From: Bacillota bacterium
Lineage (GTDB): Bacteria; Bacillota; Clostridia; DSM-8532
NCBI GenBank assembly: GCA_023443745.1
Contig: JAEZTB010000042.1
Span: 434,001-498,000, forward strand
Direction: 5' to 3'
Length of the DNA stretch: 64,000 nt
A program made the position numbers and the translations under genes. Every line of letters begins with the position of its first letter. Position 1 is the first letter of the stretch. Under the pieces are notes generated by a model that was not told the DNA's origin, did not search any database, and saw only the letters and a list, made by a program, of their open reading frames with translations. Positions 8,901-18,035 of the stretch are shown here, piece after piece.

Positions 8901-8933
8901 ACCCGCTATCAAAAGTAAAACTTTTGAGCGGGT
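8901..8933 (-). promoter_or_regulatory. Leader hairpin upstream of rpsR
   Basis: Outer 7-bp stem (acccgct/agcgggt) and inner 6-bp stem (caaaag/cttttg) separated by a 2-base bulge, 8901-8933, in the approximately 170-base leader of rpsR. S6:S18 is known to bind a leader hairpin of the rpsF operon in other bacteria, so an autoregulatory site is possible, but I cannot match the published motif. Confidence 0.4.
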
Positions 8934-9021
8934 ACCCCAGAACCTTGTTAACTTCGTAATAAGGCATACACGCTTTTTATTTTTCTCTATCTATCCGTCA
9001 TGCTATTTTTATAGCTAAATA

Positions 9022-9051
9022 AATATATCACAAACCAAATGAATATGTCAA
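9022..9051 (-). promoter_or_regulatory. Sigma-A promoter of rpsR
   Basis: TTGACA (9046-9051), a perfect -35, and TATATT (9022-9027) with an 18-base spacer on the minus strand. The -35 box overlaps the stop codon of the upstream GGDEF-EAL gene, which explains how rpsR is expressed away from its usual operon. Confidence 0.65.
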
Positions 9052-12000
9052 TCCATGAGCCTTAAAACTTCTTCTTCCGGTAGGGGCCTGCTGAAAAGGT
9101 AGCCCTGAATACGCTCACAATGTCGTCTTTGAAGATAATCAAACTGGTTTTCCGTTTCGACACCCTCTGCAACGATGCTGAGCCCCAGCTTACGCCCTAT
9201 ATCCACTATGGAGCTAATGAGCAAACTCTTTTCCTTAACCTGACCGATGTTGTCGATAAAGCTTTTATCAATTTTCAAGGTGTTGATAGGTATTTTGGTC
9301 AGGTAGTTCAGAGATGAATAGCCTGTTCCAAAATCATCCAAAGCAATCCGAACACCTTTGTTTCTAAGTATAATGATATTGTGGAGCACCAGTTCCACTG
9401 ATTCCATCATGGCCGATTCGGTAATTTCAAGCTCAAGGTTGTCAGGATAAAGCTCATATTTCTCAAGCAGACACAGAACCGTTTCAGCAAAGTTTCTCTG
9501 GATGAGCTGAATAGGCGAGATATTCACAGACATAATAAGGTAGCGATGTCCTTGATCATGAACCTTTCTTAAGAATTTCAAGGCTTCTTCAAGTATCCAG
9601 TCACCAAGAGGTATGATGAGCTTGGACTCCTCCGCAATGGGAATAAATTTAGCAGGCGAGACCAGGCCCATGCTCTTGCTTTTCCATCGAACCAGCGCTT
9701 CCAGACCCATAATGCTTTTATCCCTGGACCAGTACTGGGGCTGATAATAAAGTAAAAACTCACCATGATCCAATGCGGCTTTGAGAGAGTTTCTCAAGTT
9801 CAGGCGTTCCACAATGGCATCATTCATTTCCTGGTTATAGAAAACATACTTGCATAATTTTTCATTAGCCTTATACATGGCAGTATCGGCATTCTTTAAA
9901 AGATCATCGAAATTATCGGCATCCTTGGGATAAAGAGAAATACCTATGGTGATGGAGAGATTGATATTGTATTCATTGATTTTAATAAAGCCCTCCAGAT
10001 AATAAATGAGATTTTCTACGAATTCGGTCAAAGCCTCTTCGGACTTGTAGTCCCATACCATAATGGTAAATTCGTCTCCACCCAGCCTGGAAATATACAT
10101 TTTATCAGTACAAATCTCTCTTAAGCGCTTGGAGACTGCAATTAAGAGCTTGTCCCCTATGTTATGACCGTAGGAATCATTAATTAGCTTGAAATTCTCA
10201 AGATCAATAAAAATCAGAGCAATGCTGCCATCAGTTTTAGCCTTTATGGCATTGAAATTATCAATGAGCTTGCTTCGGTTGGAAAGGCCTGTGAGGCTGT
10301 CATAGTATGCAAGCCTTTTAACTTTTTCCTCAATTTCCTTCCTGGGTGAAATGTCGGTATATGAGCCTGCCATTTTGACTGGATTGCCGTCTGCATCCCA
10401 TAAGGCCTTGCCTACAGTATATACCCATTTGATATTTCCCTTGGAGGTTTTTATACGATATTCACATTCATAGTAGGGTGTCTTTTTCTCAAGGTGCTCA
10501 TCATAGGCAAACCGGGCAATTCTGCGATCCTCGGGCAGTACAAAATCCAGCCAGTCCTGTTCCTTGCCTTTGAAATCATCCTTTGTCATGTCAAATATTT
10601 CATACCATTTGTCAGAATAGAAATGGCTGTTGGTTGCCATATCCCAGTCCCATATGCCGATATTGGAGGCCTCCACCACAAGGTTATGCCTTTGGTCCTT
10701 TTCCTGAAGCATGATTTTTTGCTGGATAAGTTCGTCAAGTTGGTCCTTAAGCTCTTCTTCTGAAGCCGCCAATTCCTCATAAACTGCTGATAATTCCTCA
10801 TGCTTCTCAATAAGGTCAACCTCGGATTTAACGCGATCAGAAATATCAACACCCATGAGCTCATACGCTATCACGGCATCGTCCCGATCTAAAACGTTGA
10901 GGTTAAAGATGACATGTCTGGCTTCCCCTTCCTGTGTCCGGATGCCAAGCTCAAAGTTGCTCTCCTTGATGCCGTTATTATTATCCTCTATGATTTTCTT
11001 CAGTTTTTTCTGATCCTTCAGGTTTAAGAAATCATGGATGCGCAAGGTCTTAACGACTTCGTTCTGGGTATATCCAAACCGCTCTTCCGCATTGACATTG
11101 AAGTCCAGTATGACACCGTCCTCCAAAAAGGAGATAATGATGATATTGGCGGTTTCTATGGCGCTTTTTAGAGATTGTTCCTCATGCCGTATCTTCCTGT
11201 TGAGCACAGCGAAATATATTGTAATAAAAAGGAGGACCAAGCCGAAGATGCAGGCGACCGAAGCCATAAAGGTCAATATGGGATTGGCATTATTAAAGGC
11301 TTCCGACATGGGTGTTGTGGCAGCGAAGCTCCAAGGCATGTTTTGAATTTTGGTAAAGCCCATATACTTTTTCTGGCCTAAATAAGTGTATGAGCCTGAA
11401 TCAGTCTTTCCCAGAATCATTAGCTCTTCCAGAACCGCAAGCTCCGTCAGGCTGGAGTCGCTCCTGGCATCGAAAATGGAATTCACCCTATTTTCTACAA
11501 GGCTTCTATCCTTGTGCGCAATGGTGTCTCCTCTTTCATTGATGATATACCCATAGCCTTGTTTACCGAAGGTAATGTCTGCCACCAAGCGATTAAAGAT
11601 CTCACTTGAATAAAGCGCACAAAGAGCACCTGTAATATCCTTACCGTTATAAACAGGAACAGCAAAGGCTATGGGCAAATACCCCCTGGAAAAGGGCCGC
11701 TGAGAGAATGAGACCCTCCGCTCCCCTTTCATGGCCTGTATGAAGAATTCTTCATTGGCAACATCAAAGGTCTTCCCGAAAACACTGTGAAGGGTTCCTT
11801 CTTTTGTAATAAAAGCCAGCTCCAGTTCAGAATTAGAATGGTCAACTGCTTTTAATAAAGCTAGCTTGTCATCAATAGAGTTGTTTTTGTTCCTGATAAC
11901 ATCCAGTTCAGAAATAGTTGTCAAATTATCAAGGCGCCTGTCTATGTCATTTTCTATCGTTTTGGCGCCCTGCTTGGCAATTTCAATAAGTGACCGTTCT

Positions 12001-12119
12001 ATCATATCAGTGAGGGCATTATGGGTAAAATAATAGGCAACAATCCCTAAGATCAGTGAGACAGCCACCACTAGAGCATATTTTACTATGTGACGAATAT
12101 GTTTCTTGAAAAACTCCAT
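9048..12119 (-). CDS. Membrane sensor with dCache, two PAS, GGDEF and EAL domains
   Basis: A 1023-residue cyclic-di-GMP enzyme. Two transmembrane helices (about 14-34 and 290-315) bracket an extracellular Cache-type sensor. Two PAS regions follow (about 330-450 and 490-610), joined by a charged coiled coil. The GGDEF domain keeps RLGGDEF, so it can act as a cyclase, but lacks the RxxD inhibitory site before it. The EAL domain keeps EALVRW, DDFGTGYSSL, KIDKSFI and VAEGVET, so it may hydrolyse c-di-GMP. The ATG at 12119 follows GGAGGG by 5 bases; an upstream in-frame start has no such site. Which activity dominates cannot be told from sequence. Confidence 0.93.
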   Translation of the reverse strand: MEFFKKHIRHIVKYALVVAVSLILGIVAYYFTHNALTDMIERSLIEIAKQGAKTIENDIDRRLDNLTTISELDVIRNKNNSIDDKLALLKAVDHSNSELELAFITKEGTLHSVFGKTFDVANEEFFIQAMKGERRVSFSQRPFSRGYLPIAFAVPVYNGKDITGALCALYSSEIFNRLVADITFGKQGYGYIINERGDTIAHKDRSLVENRVNSIFDARSDSSLTELAVLEELMILGKTDSGSYTYLGQKKYMGFTKIQNMPWSFAATTPMSEAFNNANPILTFMASVACIFGLVLLFITIYFAVLNRKIRHEEQSLKSAIETANIIIISFLEDGVILDFNVNAEERFGYTQNEVVKTLRIHDFLNLKDQKKLKKIIEDNNNGIKESNFELGIRTQEGEARHVIFNLNVLDRDDAVIAYELMGVDISDRVKSEVDLIEKHEELSAVYEELAASEEELKDQLDELIQQKIMLQEKDQRHNLVVEASNIGIWDWDMATNSHFYSDKWYEIFDMTKDDFKGKEQDWLDFVLPEDRRIARFAYDEHLEKKTPYYECEYRIKTSKGNIKWVYTVGKALWDADGNPVKMAGSYTDISPRKEIEEKVKRLAYYDSLTGLSNRSKLIDNFNAIKAKTDGSIALIFIDLENFKLINDSYGHNIGDKLLIAVSKRLREICTDKMYISRLGGDEFTIMVWDYKSEEALTEFVENLIYYLEGFIKINEYNINLSITIGISLYPKDADNFDDLLKNADTAMYKANEKLCKYVFYNQEMNDAIVERLNLRNSLKAALDHGEFLLYYQPQYWSRDKSIMGLEALVRWKSKSMGLVSPAKFIPIAEESKLIIPLGDWILEEALKFLRKVHDQGHRYLIMSVNISPIQLIQRNFAETVLCLLEKYELYPDNLELEITESAMMESVELVLHNIIILRNKGVRIALDDFGTGYSSLNYLTKIPINTLKIDKSFIDNIGQVKEKSLLISSIVDIGRKLGLSIVAEGVETENQFDYLQRRHCERIQGYLFSRPLPEEEVLRLMD

Positions 12120-12335
12120 GGATGCCCTCCATTGCATGCATTTATAAAATACCAACGCGGACGGTTATAATTACCCAAAAAAAAGGGCTTAAAACTTTTT
12201 TCGACAAAAAATTCCCACATATCCAATTTGGGTATAGGAATAGACTTCCATAGGAATTATCGGTTATTATCGACATGGGCTGAACAGATTTCATGTTCTA
12301 CTGAACGGAAATGAGAATCTTTTGAACTGCCAACT

Positions 12336-12374
12336 AAAAAAGGCATGGAGGCACATTCGGCCTTCATACCTTTT
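12336..12374 (-). terminator. Terminator after the DUF4349 gene
   Basis: A 15-base stem with two G-U type pairs (12338-12352 with 12360-12374) ending in TTTTTT on the minus strand, just past the stop codon of the lipoprotein gene. Confidence 0.75.
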
Positions 12375-12398
12375 ATAAACAAGCTTTATTTATACCTC

Positions 12399-13415
12399 TT
12401 ATTCCTTGTTCTCTGTTTTTACCTCAGTGACTTGAGCCTGCTTTGCGAGATGTTTTTTTCTTCTGCTTCGCTTAATAGAAATAACCAATATGACTAAAAC
12501 GGCCAACAGGAACAGAAGTGTTATCCAGGAACCCACAAGCCAGACCAAAAAGTCCTCAATACCCATTCTGAAATCATCCAGGGATTCAGTGAAGGAGCTC
12601 GAAATCCTTTGATCCAGGGTTTTTGCCACCGGCCTTGTCTCTGTTACTTCATCTACCTCCTGAATATTGATGGTAATCCGGCTTAATGCAACCAAACGAT
12701 CATAATTTTTTAGTGTATTCTCAATACTCTCTATCTCGTAACGAACCTCTGAGATTCTGCTTTCAAGTGTAATGACGTCCTCCAGTTTTGCAGCCTTGGC
12801 CAAAATTTCAAGAAGTGTCTGTTCCTGTACCTTAAGCGTTTTTACCCGTGTTTCCGAATCGGTATATTTATCTGTTATATCGGTACCCTCAGAAGTGGAT
12901 TCTATTACTGTTCCTACGGTTCCCATAACCTTTAGTACAGCATCATAGCTTTCAGCAGGCACCCGGATCACATAATCGGCACTTCTTAAAGCACGGGAAT
13001 GATTGCTTTTTCCCCGAACTGTTCTTACCTCAGCAAAGCCTCCGACAGATTTAATAAGCTGATCCATGGCGCTAATGGAGTCATCAAAGGTCAAGGATTC
13101 AATGTAAACCCTTCCGTCCATTATCATCTTGCGCTGACTTGCCATACTCTCCTTTGATACGTCCTCTGAAAATCCGATGCTGGTCCCAATCCCATCCTTT
13201 GAAGCCTCGGCTGATGCCTGAGGGGCTTCTACCCCTCTAGCTACCGATTGATTGGTGTAACCTACCTGAGCTTCACCGGGAGCTATCGCAGGGGAGTCCA
13301 TAGTAGCTTTATTACTCCCACAGGAGGTCATTAATAGTGCGGTAATCAGTATGGCTGCCACTCCCCAGAATAGCTTCTTTTCCAGGGTCCAATTTCTAAT
13401 ATCGATTTTTTGCAC
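12399..13415 (-). CDS. DUF4349 domain lipoprotein
   Basis: A 338-residue surface lipoprotein of unknown function. A signal peptide ends in the lipobox LLMTSC (Cys near residue 31). The DUF4349 region follows: MIMDGRVYIESLTFDDSI, a long charged helix (about 170-235) and SRITINIQEVDE, then one C-terminal transmembrane helix and a basic tail (KRSRRKKH). The start is the GTG at 13415, with GAGGTG 6 bases upstream; the GTG at 13424 lies inside that site. Members are thought to sit at the envelope, but no reaction is known. Monocistronic, with its own terminator. Confidence 0.85.
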   Translation of the reverse strand: MQKIDIRNWTLEKKLFWGVAAILITALLMTSCGSNKATMDSPAIAPGEAQVGYTNQSVARGVEAPQASAEASKDGIGTSIGFSEDVSKESMASQRKMIMDGRVYIESLTFDDSISAMDQLIKSVGGFAEVRTVRGKSNHSRALRSADYVIRVPAESYDAVLKVMGTVGTVIESTSEGTDITDKYTDSETRVKTLKVQEQTLLEILAKAAKLEDVITLESRISEVRYEIESIENTLKNYDRLVALSRITINIQEVDEVTETRPVAKTLDQRISSSFTESLDDFRMGIEDFLVWLVGSWITLLFLLAVLVILVISIKRSRRKKHLAKQAQVTEVKTENKE

Positions 13416-13512
13416 GCAGAACACCTCACTTTACTTTTCTACCCTATTTGACATCCTAAAGACAAAAAAGTTCATTTCTTTTTAAAATAATATCTGCTCT
13501 ATTGAAACGCAC

Positions 13513-14508
13513 CTACTCTTTTGTCATCAGTTTATATTTTTCATAAGGGATAGCATATTTTAAGGCCTCACCTCTGATGAATCTACCTACTTCCTCAATT
13601 ATTCCGAAAGTCATTTGTTCTCTGGCAGGAGCTCCTGCCATATGAGGCATCAAAATGACATTTTTCAATCCTCTAAGCCTGCTGCAAGGCTCCAACGGTT
13701 CATTTGTGAATACATCAAGGACTGCTGAAAGCCTTCCGCAGGCAAGTTCATCATAAATAGCGTCTTCATCTATGATCAATCCTCTGGACGTATTCACAAA
13801 CAGTGCATCATCCTGAATGAATGTAAGACGCTGTTTAGAGATCAGGTGATAGGTCTCCTGTGTAAGCGATGCATGAACTGTAATGATGTTTCCCCAAGCC
13901 AGTGTTTCTTCCAGCGAGGCCAATTCGACATTGGGATACTGTCTAATCGCATCTGGAGATAGATAGGGGTCGAAAATCTTGACTTTGGTATGGAACGGCA
14001 CCAGCAAATCCAACAGTCTTCTGCCCACCGTGCCGAGTCCGACAAATCCGATTTTTGCGTCAAACAGGGTCTTGCTTTCCGCCACTTTTCTTTTCCATAT
14101 GCCATTCTTCATATCTTCAGAGTGTTCGAGAATAAGCCTCAAGCCTGCCAGAATATAGCAAAGAACTCCTTCTGCCACATATCCGGCCATGATATCATTA
14201 GCGCTGCACACAACAATCCCTTTCCTGTACACTTCTTCTGAAACCAGATTGGCCACACTTCCGGCAGCATGAGCTATTAATTTCAGCCTGTCTGCATTTT
14301 CGACAACTTCATTTGTGAAGAGAGGGGTATCCCAATGTGTGATACATATATCAATATTCTTGATGCTTTCTTTCAAATCCGCTTCACTGTAAGGATCAAC
14401 GGAAGTATTGAGCACCACATTACCGAGTTTCTTTAATTCACTCAATGCTTCTTTCGGAAAATAGATATCTCTATTAGGATCTCTTGGAGAGGTTATCAAT
14501 ATATTCAT
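13513..14508 (-). CDS. D-isomer specific 2-hydroxyacid dehydrogenase family protein
   Basis: NAD-dependent oxidoreductase of the phosphoglycerate dehydrogenase type, 331 residues. The Rossmann motif GLGTVGRRLLDLL lies near residue 155. The catalytic triad Arg/Glu/His is visible in NTSRGLIID, FTNEPLEP and MPHMAGAPA. There is no ACT or other regulatory domain, so this is unlikely to be the serine-pathway SerA. The gene overlaps the preceding response-regulator gene by 35 bases and ends the sugar-transport operon. That suggests reduction or oxidation of a sugar-derived acid, but the substrate is unknown. Confidence 0.85.
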   Translation of the reverse strand: MNILITSPRDPNRDIYFPKEALSELKKLGNVVLNTSVDPYSEADLKESIKNIDICITHWDTPLFTNEVVENADRLKLIAHAAGSVANLVSEEVYRKGIVVCSANDIMAGYVAEGVLCYILAGLRLILEHSEDMKNGIWKRKVAESKTLFDAKIGFVGLGTVGRRLLDLLVPFHTKVKIFDPYLSPDAIRQYPNVELASLEETLAWGNIITVHASLTQETYHLISKQRLTFIQDDALFVNTSRGLIIDEDAIYDELACGRLSAVLDVFTNEPLEPCSRLRGLKNVILMPHMAGAPAREQMTFGIIEEVGRFIRGEALKYAIPYEKYKLMTKE

Positions 14509-16114
14509 GCTTACAATTCCTCCTATATTCTGTCGGGCTCATGCCGAAAGCTTTTTTGAATACTTTAATAAAATAGCCCTTATTAACATGGCCTACCTTT
14601 TCGAGAATCTCATCCAGCGTCAGACCGGTTTCTCTCAGGAGCTGTTTAGCCTTTTCTACTCTGACACAGGAGAGATAATCTACAAATTTCTCACCAGTCT
14701 TAGCTTTAAAATATCTGCTGAAATAGCTGCTGTTCATATTGGCAAGTTGTGCCATCGAATCCAATGTCAAGCTTTCACCGAGATGCAAATTAATATATTG
14801 TATAATTTTCTTTATTTCAAAGGATGCTAAGGCATCGGCATTGCGTCTGGAATAGTCGATTGCTTTGATGGAGAATTCCAGCAAAACATTGCTCAGAACG
14901 AAAATATCCGGCGCCTCGACGATTATATCATTATAGGGAATGGAAGATATCAGGCCGTATCCACAGCCGTATTTCTCCAGTGTATCGGTCATAATGGCAA
15001 AAGCCCTTCCGATTGTGTTTTTGATCTTTCTGACATCGTTATTCAGAAGACGTGCCTTTTCGATAAAAGTCTTGACGGCGGCTTCAAGCATACTCACATC
15101 CAATACATTAAGCGCTTCCTTGTAGTTCTCAAGAAATCCGGCTCTTAAATGAGCATCATCCGAAAAAGACTCTGCCAGGATATGATGATACAGTATGGGA
15201 GCATTATTGACGTAAAACCTTTTATCCTCCAGCAGCTTGATTTTTTCATATGCACCGGGCAATTTTTGCAGGGAGTCAAACGCTTCTCCGATATAAATAG
15301 TGCACTTTTGGATTTTTGTATTCAACGCTTCAAGAATCTCTCTGGAAATGTGACCTATCATATCCTCCGTTTTGGGAGTATACTCATGAACAAAATAGAC
15401 AATCACAAATTCACACTGGCTTTTCAAGAATACTTCACCGCAGTAATGCCTTTTCAATATATCATTAATTGTATTGTAAACGATTGATTTGCACAGAGCG
15501 GACAGATGGCCTATATCATCTCCGGTCAAGCCAATATGCTTCTCCACCTTCAAAACGGATAGCTGGTAACACCTATCTTTCAGTCTGTAGTTGTAGAAAT
15601 CCAGGCGTTTTTCCAGGGTACTATAATCACTGACATTACCGTCAATCAGTTCATTTATGATTAATTCTCCCACCAGCATTCGATTCTCATCAAATTCCTT
15701 CGCTATTGTATGTGTTCTATCCTGGAGCTCTCTTTCCAATAAAATTTCCTTGCCCGTTTTCTCCAGCAATGCATATAGCTCCTTCCGAGCCATTGTTTCC
15801 TTTACAAGATAGTCGGTAATGTTTAATTTCAGCGCTTGCCTGGCATAAAAGAAGTCTTCATGACAGGTCAGAAAAATGATTCTGACTCCGGAAAGTAAAT
15901 CCCGTACTCTTTCGGCCATCTCGATACCGTCCATAACAGGCATGGTGATATCTGTTATGATAATGTCAGGCCTGTACTTCATTGCCTTTTCGAGACCTTC
16001 CTTACCGTTTACGGCTTCGCAAACAACCTGACAGCCCACATGTGACCAGTCAATCGTCGCTTTCATTCCCCTGATGATTTGTACTTCGTCATCTACCAGC
16101 ATCACTTTAAGCAT
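14474..16114 (-). CDS. YesN-type response regulator with AraC DNA-binding domain
   Basis: A 546-residue regulator. The receiver domain has the acidic pocket DDE (8-10), the phosphorylation site D55 in IIITDITMPVMDG and a conserved Lys in YLVKE. A long middle region without a recognised domain follows. The C-terminal AraC/XylS helix-turn-helix pair (about 435-535) contains LTLDSMAQLANMNSSYFSRYFK and VGHVNKGYFIKVFKKAFGMSPTEYRR. It overlaps the histidine kinase gene by 8 bases. Such pairs sense extracellular sugars and switch on neighbouring ABC transporters, so the operon at 18036-21276 is the likely target. Confidence 0.93.
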   Translation of the reverse strand: MLKVMLVDDEVQIIRGMKATIDWSHVGCQVVCEAVNGKEGLEKAMKYRPDIIITDITMPVMDGIEMAERVRDLLSGVRIIFLTCHEDFFYARQALKLNITDYLVKETMARKELYALLEKTGKEILLERELQDRTHTIAKEFDENRMLVGELIINELIDGNVSDYSTLEKRLDFYNYRLKDRCYQLSVLKVEKHIGLTGDDIGHLSALCKSIVYNTINDILKRHYCGEVFLKSQCEFVIVYFVHEYTPKTEDMIGHISREILEALNTKIQKCTIYIGEAFDSLQKLPGAYEKIKLLEDKRFYVNNAPILYHHILAESFSDDAHLRAGFLENYKEALNVLDVSMLEAAVKTFIEKARLLNNDVRKIKNTIGRAFAIMTDTLEKYGCGYGLISSIPYNDIIVEAPDIFVLSNVLLEFSIKAIDYSRRNADALASFEIKKIIQYINLHLGESLTLDSMAQLANMNSSYFSRYFKAKTGEKFVDYLSCVRVEKAKQLLRETGLTLDEILEKVGHVNKGYFIKVFKKAFGMSPTEYRRNCKHEYIDNLSKRS

Positions 16115-17930
16115 GGCTCTGTCCCCCTTTTGCAGGAAGAGTTAAGGTCACAACTGTTCCACCGTTTTTAGCATTTTGAATGGCAACTCCATATTCCTCT
16201 CCAAAATTCAACTTAATACGCTCATCAACGTTATTTATCCCGATGCTTCCAAAAAGCTTCATTTTTTCATCTGGAGTACTCTGGTTATTCATAATTTCGC
16301 CAAGCAAATCGGAGTCAATGCCTTTTCCGTTGTCAGAGATTTCTATTTCAAAATATTCCTGATGAAATTTCCCTTCGATTCTTATCCTATTATCCTGGCT
16401 ATTGCCTTCAAATCCGTGTATGATCGAGTTTTCCACGATGGGCTGCAGCAATAGCCTCGGTATTTTGACTTTGAGCATTTCATCATCAAAAAACATATCG
16501 AATAATATGACAGACTCCTGTTTAATCTGAAAAAGGTCGATATAATGCCTTAACATATTGAGTTCTTCTTCCAGTGTGATCATATCCGGCCCTTTATTTA
16601 TGCTGTATTTCAGGAGGTTGGACAGGGAAAGGGCCATTTCTTCAGCTTTTGTATCATGGGCTGCTGCAGCAGTCCAACGGATGGAGCTTAGGGTATTAAA
16701 GAGAAAATGAGGGTTAATTTGCGCCTGGAGTGCGTTCAGTTCAGCTTCTCGCTTCTTTCGCTCCTGCATTTTGGTAAGGGTCAGAAGCTCATTAATCCTA
16801 AGAAGCATGTTGTTGAAATTTCTGCTCATATTTCCGATTTCATCATCATACAAAACCTCAACGGCACCATCGAGGACGCCATCGCCAACCAATTTCATTT
16901 TGTTGTTTAGCTTGATAATGGGTTTGCTGATGGTATTGGATATAAAGAATGCCACCAACAAGAAAGAGGTGAGAAAGAATAAATTCGTTGCAAGAGTAAT
17001 ATTGCGCAAATAGGTCAGAGGAGCCAGCATTTTATCGTAAGGTATGACGGAAACCAGCTTCCAGTCCGTTTTGCTAAAGGAAGTCGCACTGATGACCATT
17101 TTTTTATGATCTCTGGATTTCTCAATAAACCATCCGTTTTTCAGTTCTTCATAGGATTTGTCAATATTAAGGTACTCATACAACGAGGTTTCAATAAACT
17201 TTTTATCTTTCGTGGATATGATCCTTCCATTTTGATCGAGGACAAAAATCTCACTCTCCGGACTTTCCAGCTTGATTATGCCATAAACAATCATTTCAGG
17301 AATTGAAACATGTATCACGCCTATGTTGTTTAAGCTGCTCCTGTTTTCCTTGACTGCAATAGCTGCTTCCAGTGCATATACACCATCCTCTGTTTTACCG
17401 GCATAGCTATTGTTGATGCCAAGCCATTGGATGCTGCCGGAATAGCTTTGCATCAAATTGTTGTACCATGCATTTTTGCGGATGGCTTCTCCAAAAACAT
17501 AAAACTCCTCCCACGTACCGTAGCTATCACCACGATTGCTCGTTATGGTAATATTTGTGCTGTACATAAGCATATTGAGCGGTACACTGTCCAGTATTTC
17601 GTTTACCTTCCTGATTTTATCGAGATTTTTTTTACTATCCTGCAGATGGTCCGCTCCGGCATCGTCCTTTAGGATATCCATGAGCTGAGTATTTCGTGAA
17701 GTACTCAGCAATGTGAAGGTGATGTCATCCAGCAGACGGTCCATTCTTCTGGCGGAAGCGGTGAGGGAAGAGGTGTTGGCATCGCTAATCCGCTCAATCA
17801 GGATGTTGCTTGTGACGGTATTTGAGAACAGAAATAATATCAGTATTGGCAAAAATACAAGTAAGGTAAATGAAAGTATTAGCTTTTTTTTAATGCTCAA
17901 ACAGTGAAATAAATGAATAATATATTTCAT
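16107..17930 (-). CDS. YesM-type sensor histidine kinase
   Basis: A 607-residue kinase with an N-terminal transmembrane helix (about 18-38), an extracellular Cache-like sensor, a second helix (about 285-310), a HAMP linker, then the His_kinase domain with QINPHFLFNTLSSIRW carrying the phospho-acceptor His. The ATPase has N-box PIVENSIIHGF and G-box SDNGKGID and SIGINNVDERI. The ATG at 17930 has a GGTGG site 4 bases upstream; the longer frame begins in intergenic sequence. It partners the overlapping YesN-type regulator and is transcribed after the transporter genes. Confidence 0.92.
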   Translation of the reverse strand: MKYIIHLFHCLSIKKKLILSFTLLVFLPILILFLFSNTVTSNILIERISDANTSSLTASARRMDRLLDDITFTLLSTSRNTQLMDILKDDAGADHLQDSKKNLDKIRKVNEILDSVPLNMLMYSTNITITSNRGDSYGTWEEFYVFGEAIRKNAWYNNLMQSYSGSIQWLGINNSYAGKTEDGVYALEAAIAVKENRSSLNNIGVIHVSIPEMIVYGIIKLESPESEIFVLDQNGRIISTKDKKFIETSLYEYLNIDKSYEELKNGWFIEKSRDHKKMVISATSFSKTDWKLVSVIPYDKMLAPLTYLRNITLATNLFFLTSFLLVAFFISNTISKPIIKLNNKMKLVGDGVLDGAVEVLYDDEIGNMSRNFNNMLLRINELLTLTKMQERKKREAELNALQAQINPHFLFNTLSSIRWTAAAAHDTKAEEMALSLSNLLKYSINKGPDMITLEEELNMLRHYIDLFQIKQESVILFDMFFDDEMLKVKIPRLLLQPIVENSIIHGFEGNSQDNRIRIEGKFHQEYFEIEISDNGKGIDSDLLGEIMNNQSTPDEKMKLFGSIGINNVDERIKLNFGEEYGVAIQNAKNGGTVVTLTLPAKGGQSHA

Positions 17931-17990
17931 GTGACCACCAATACTTTTTCCTATAGTATAGCATGTTTCATTTTTGGCTTCCATAAATGA

Positions 17991-18023
17991 GGGTCCACAA
18001 AGCCGTAACGACCTTGTGAACCC
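17991..18023 (-). other. Hairpin between binding-protein gene and kinase gene
   Basis: Inverted repeat 17991-18000 / 18014-18023 (10 bp with one wobble), directly after the solute-binding protein gene. There is no T-run. It could stabilise the transporter mRNA or partly terminate transcription before the two-component genes. Confidence 0.45.
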
Positions 18024-18035
18024 ACAAACTACACC

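Noticed and set aside
9048..12398. c-di-GMP riboswitch before the GGDEF-EAL gene
   Set aside because: The 280-base upstream gap has none of the conserved GEMM sequence blocks.
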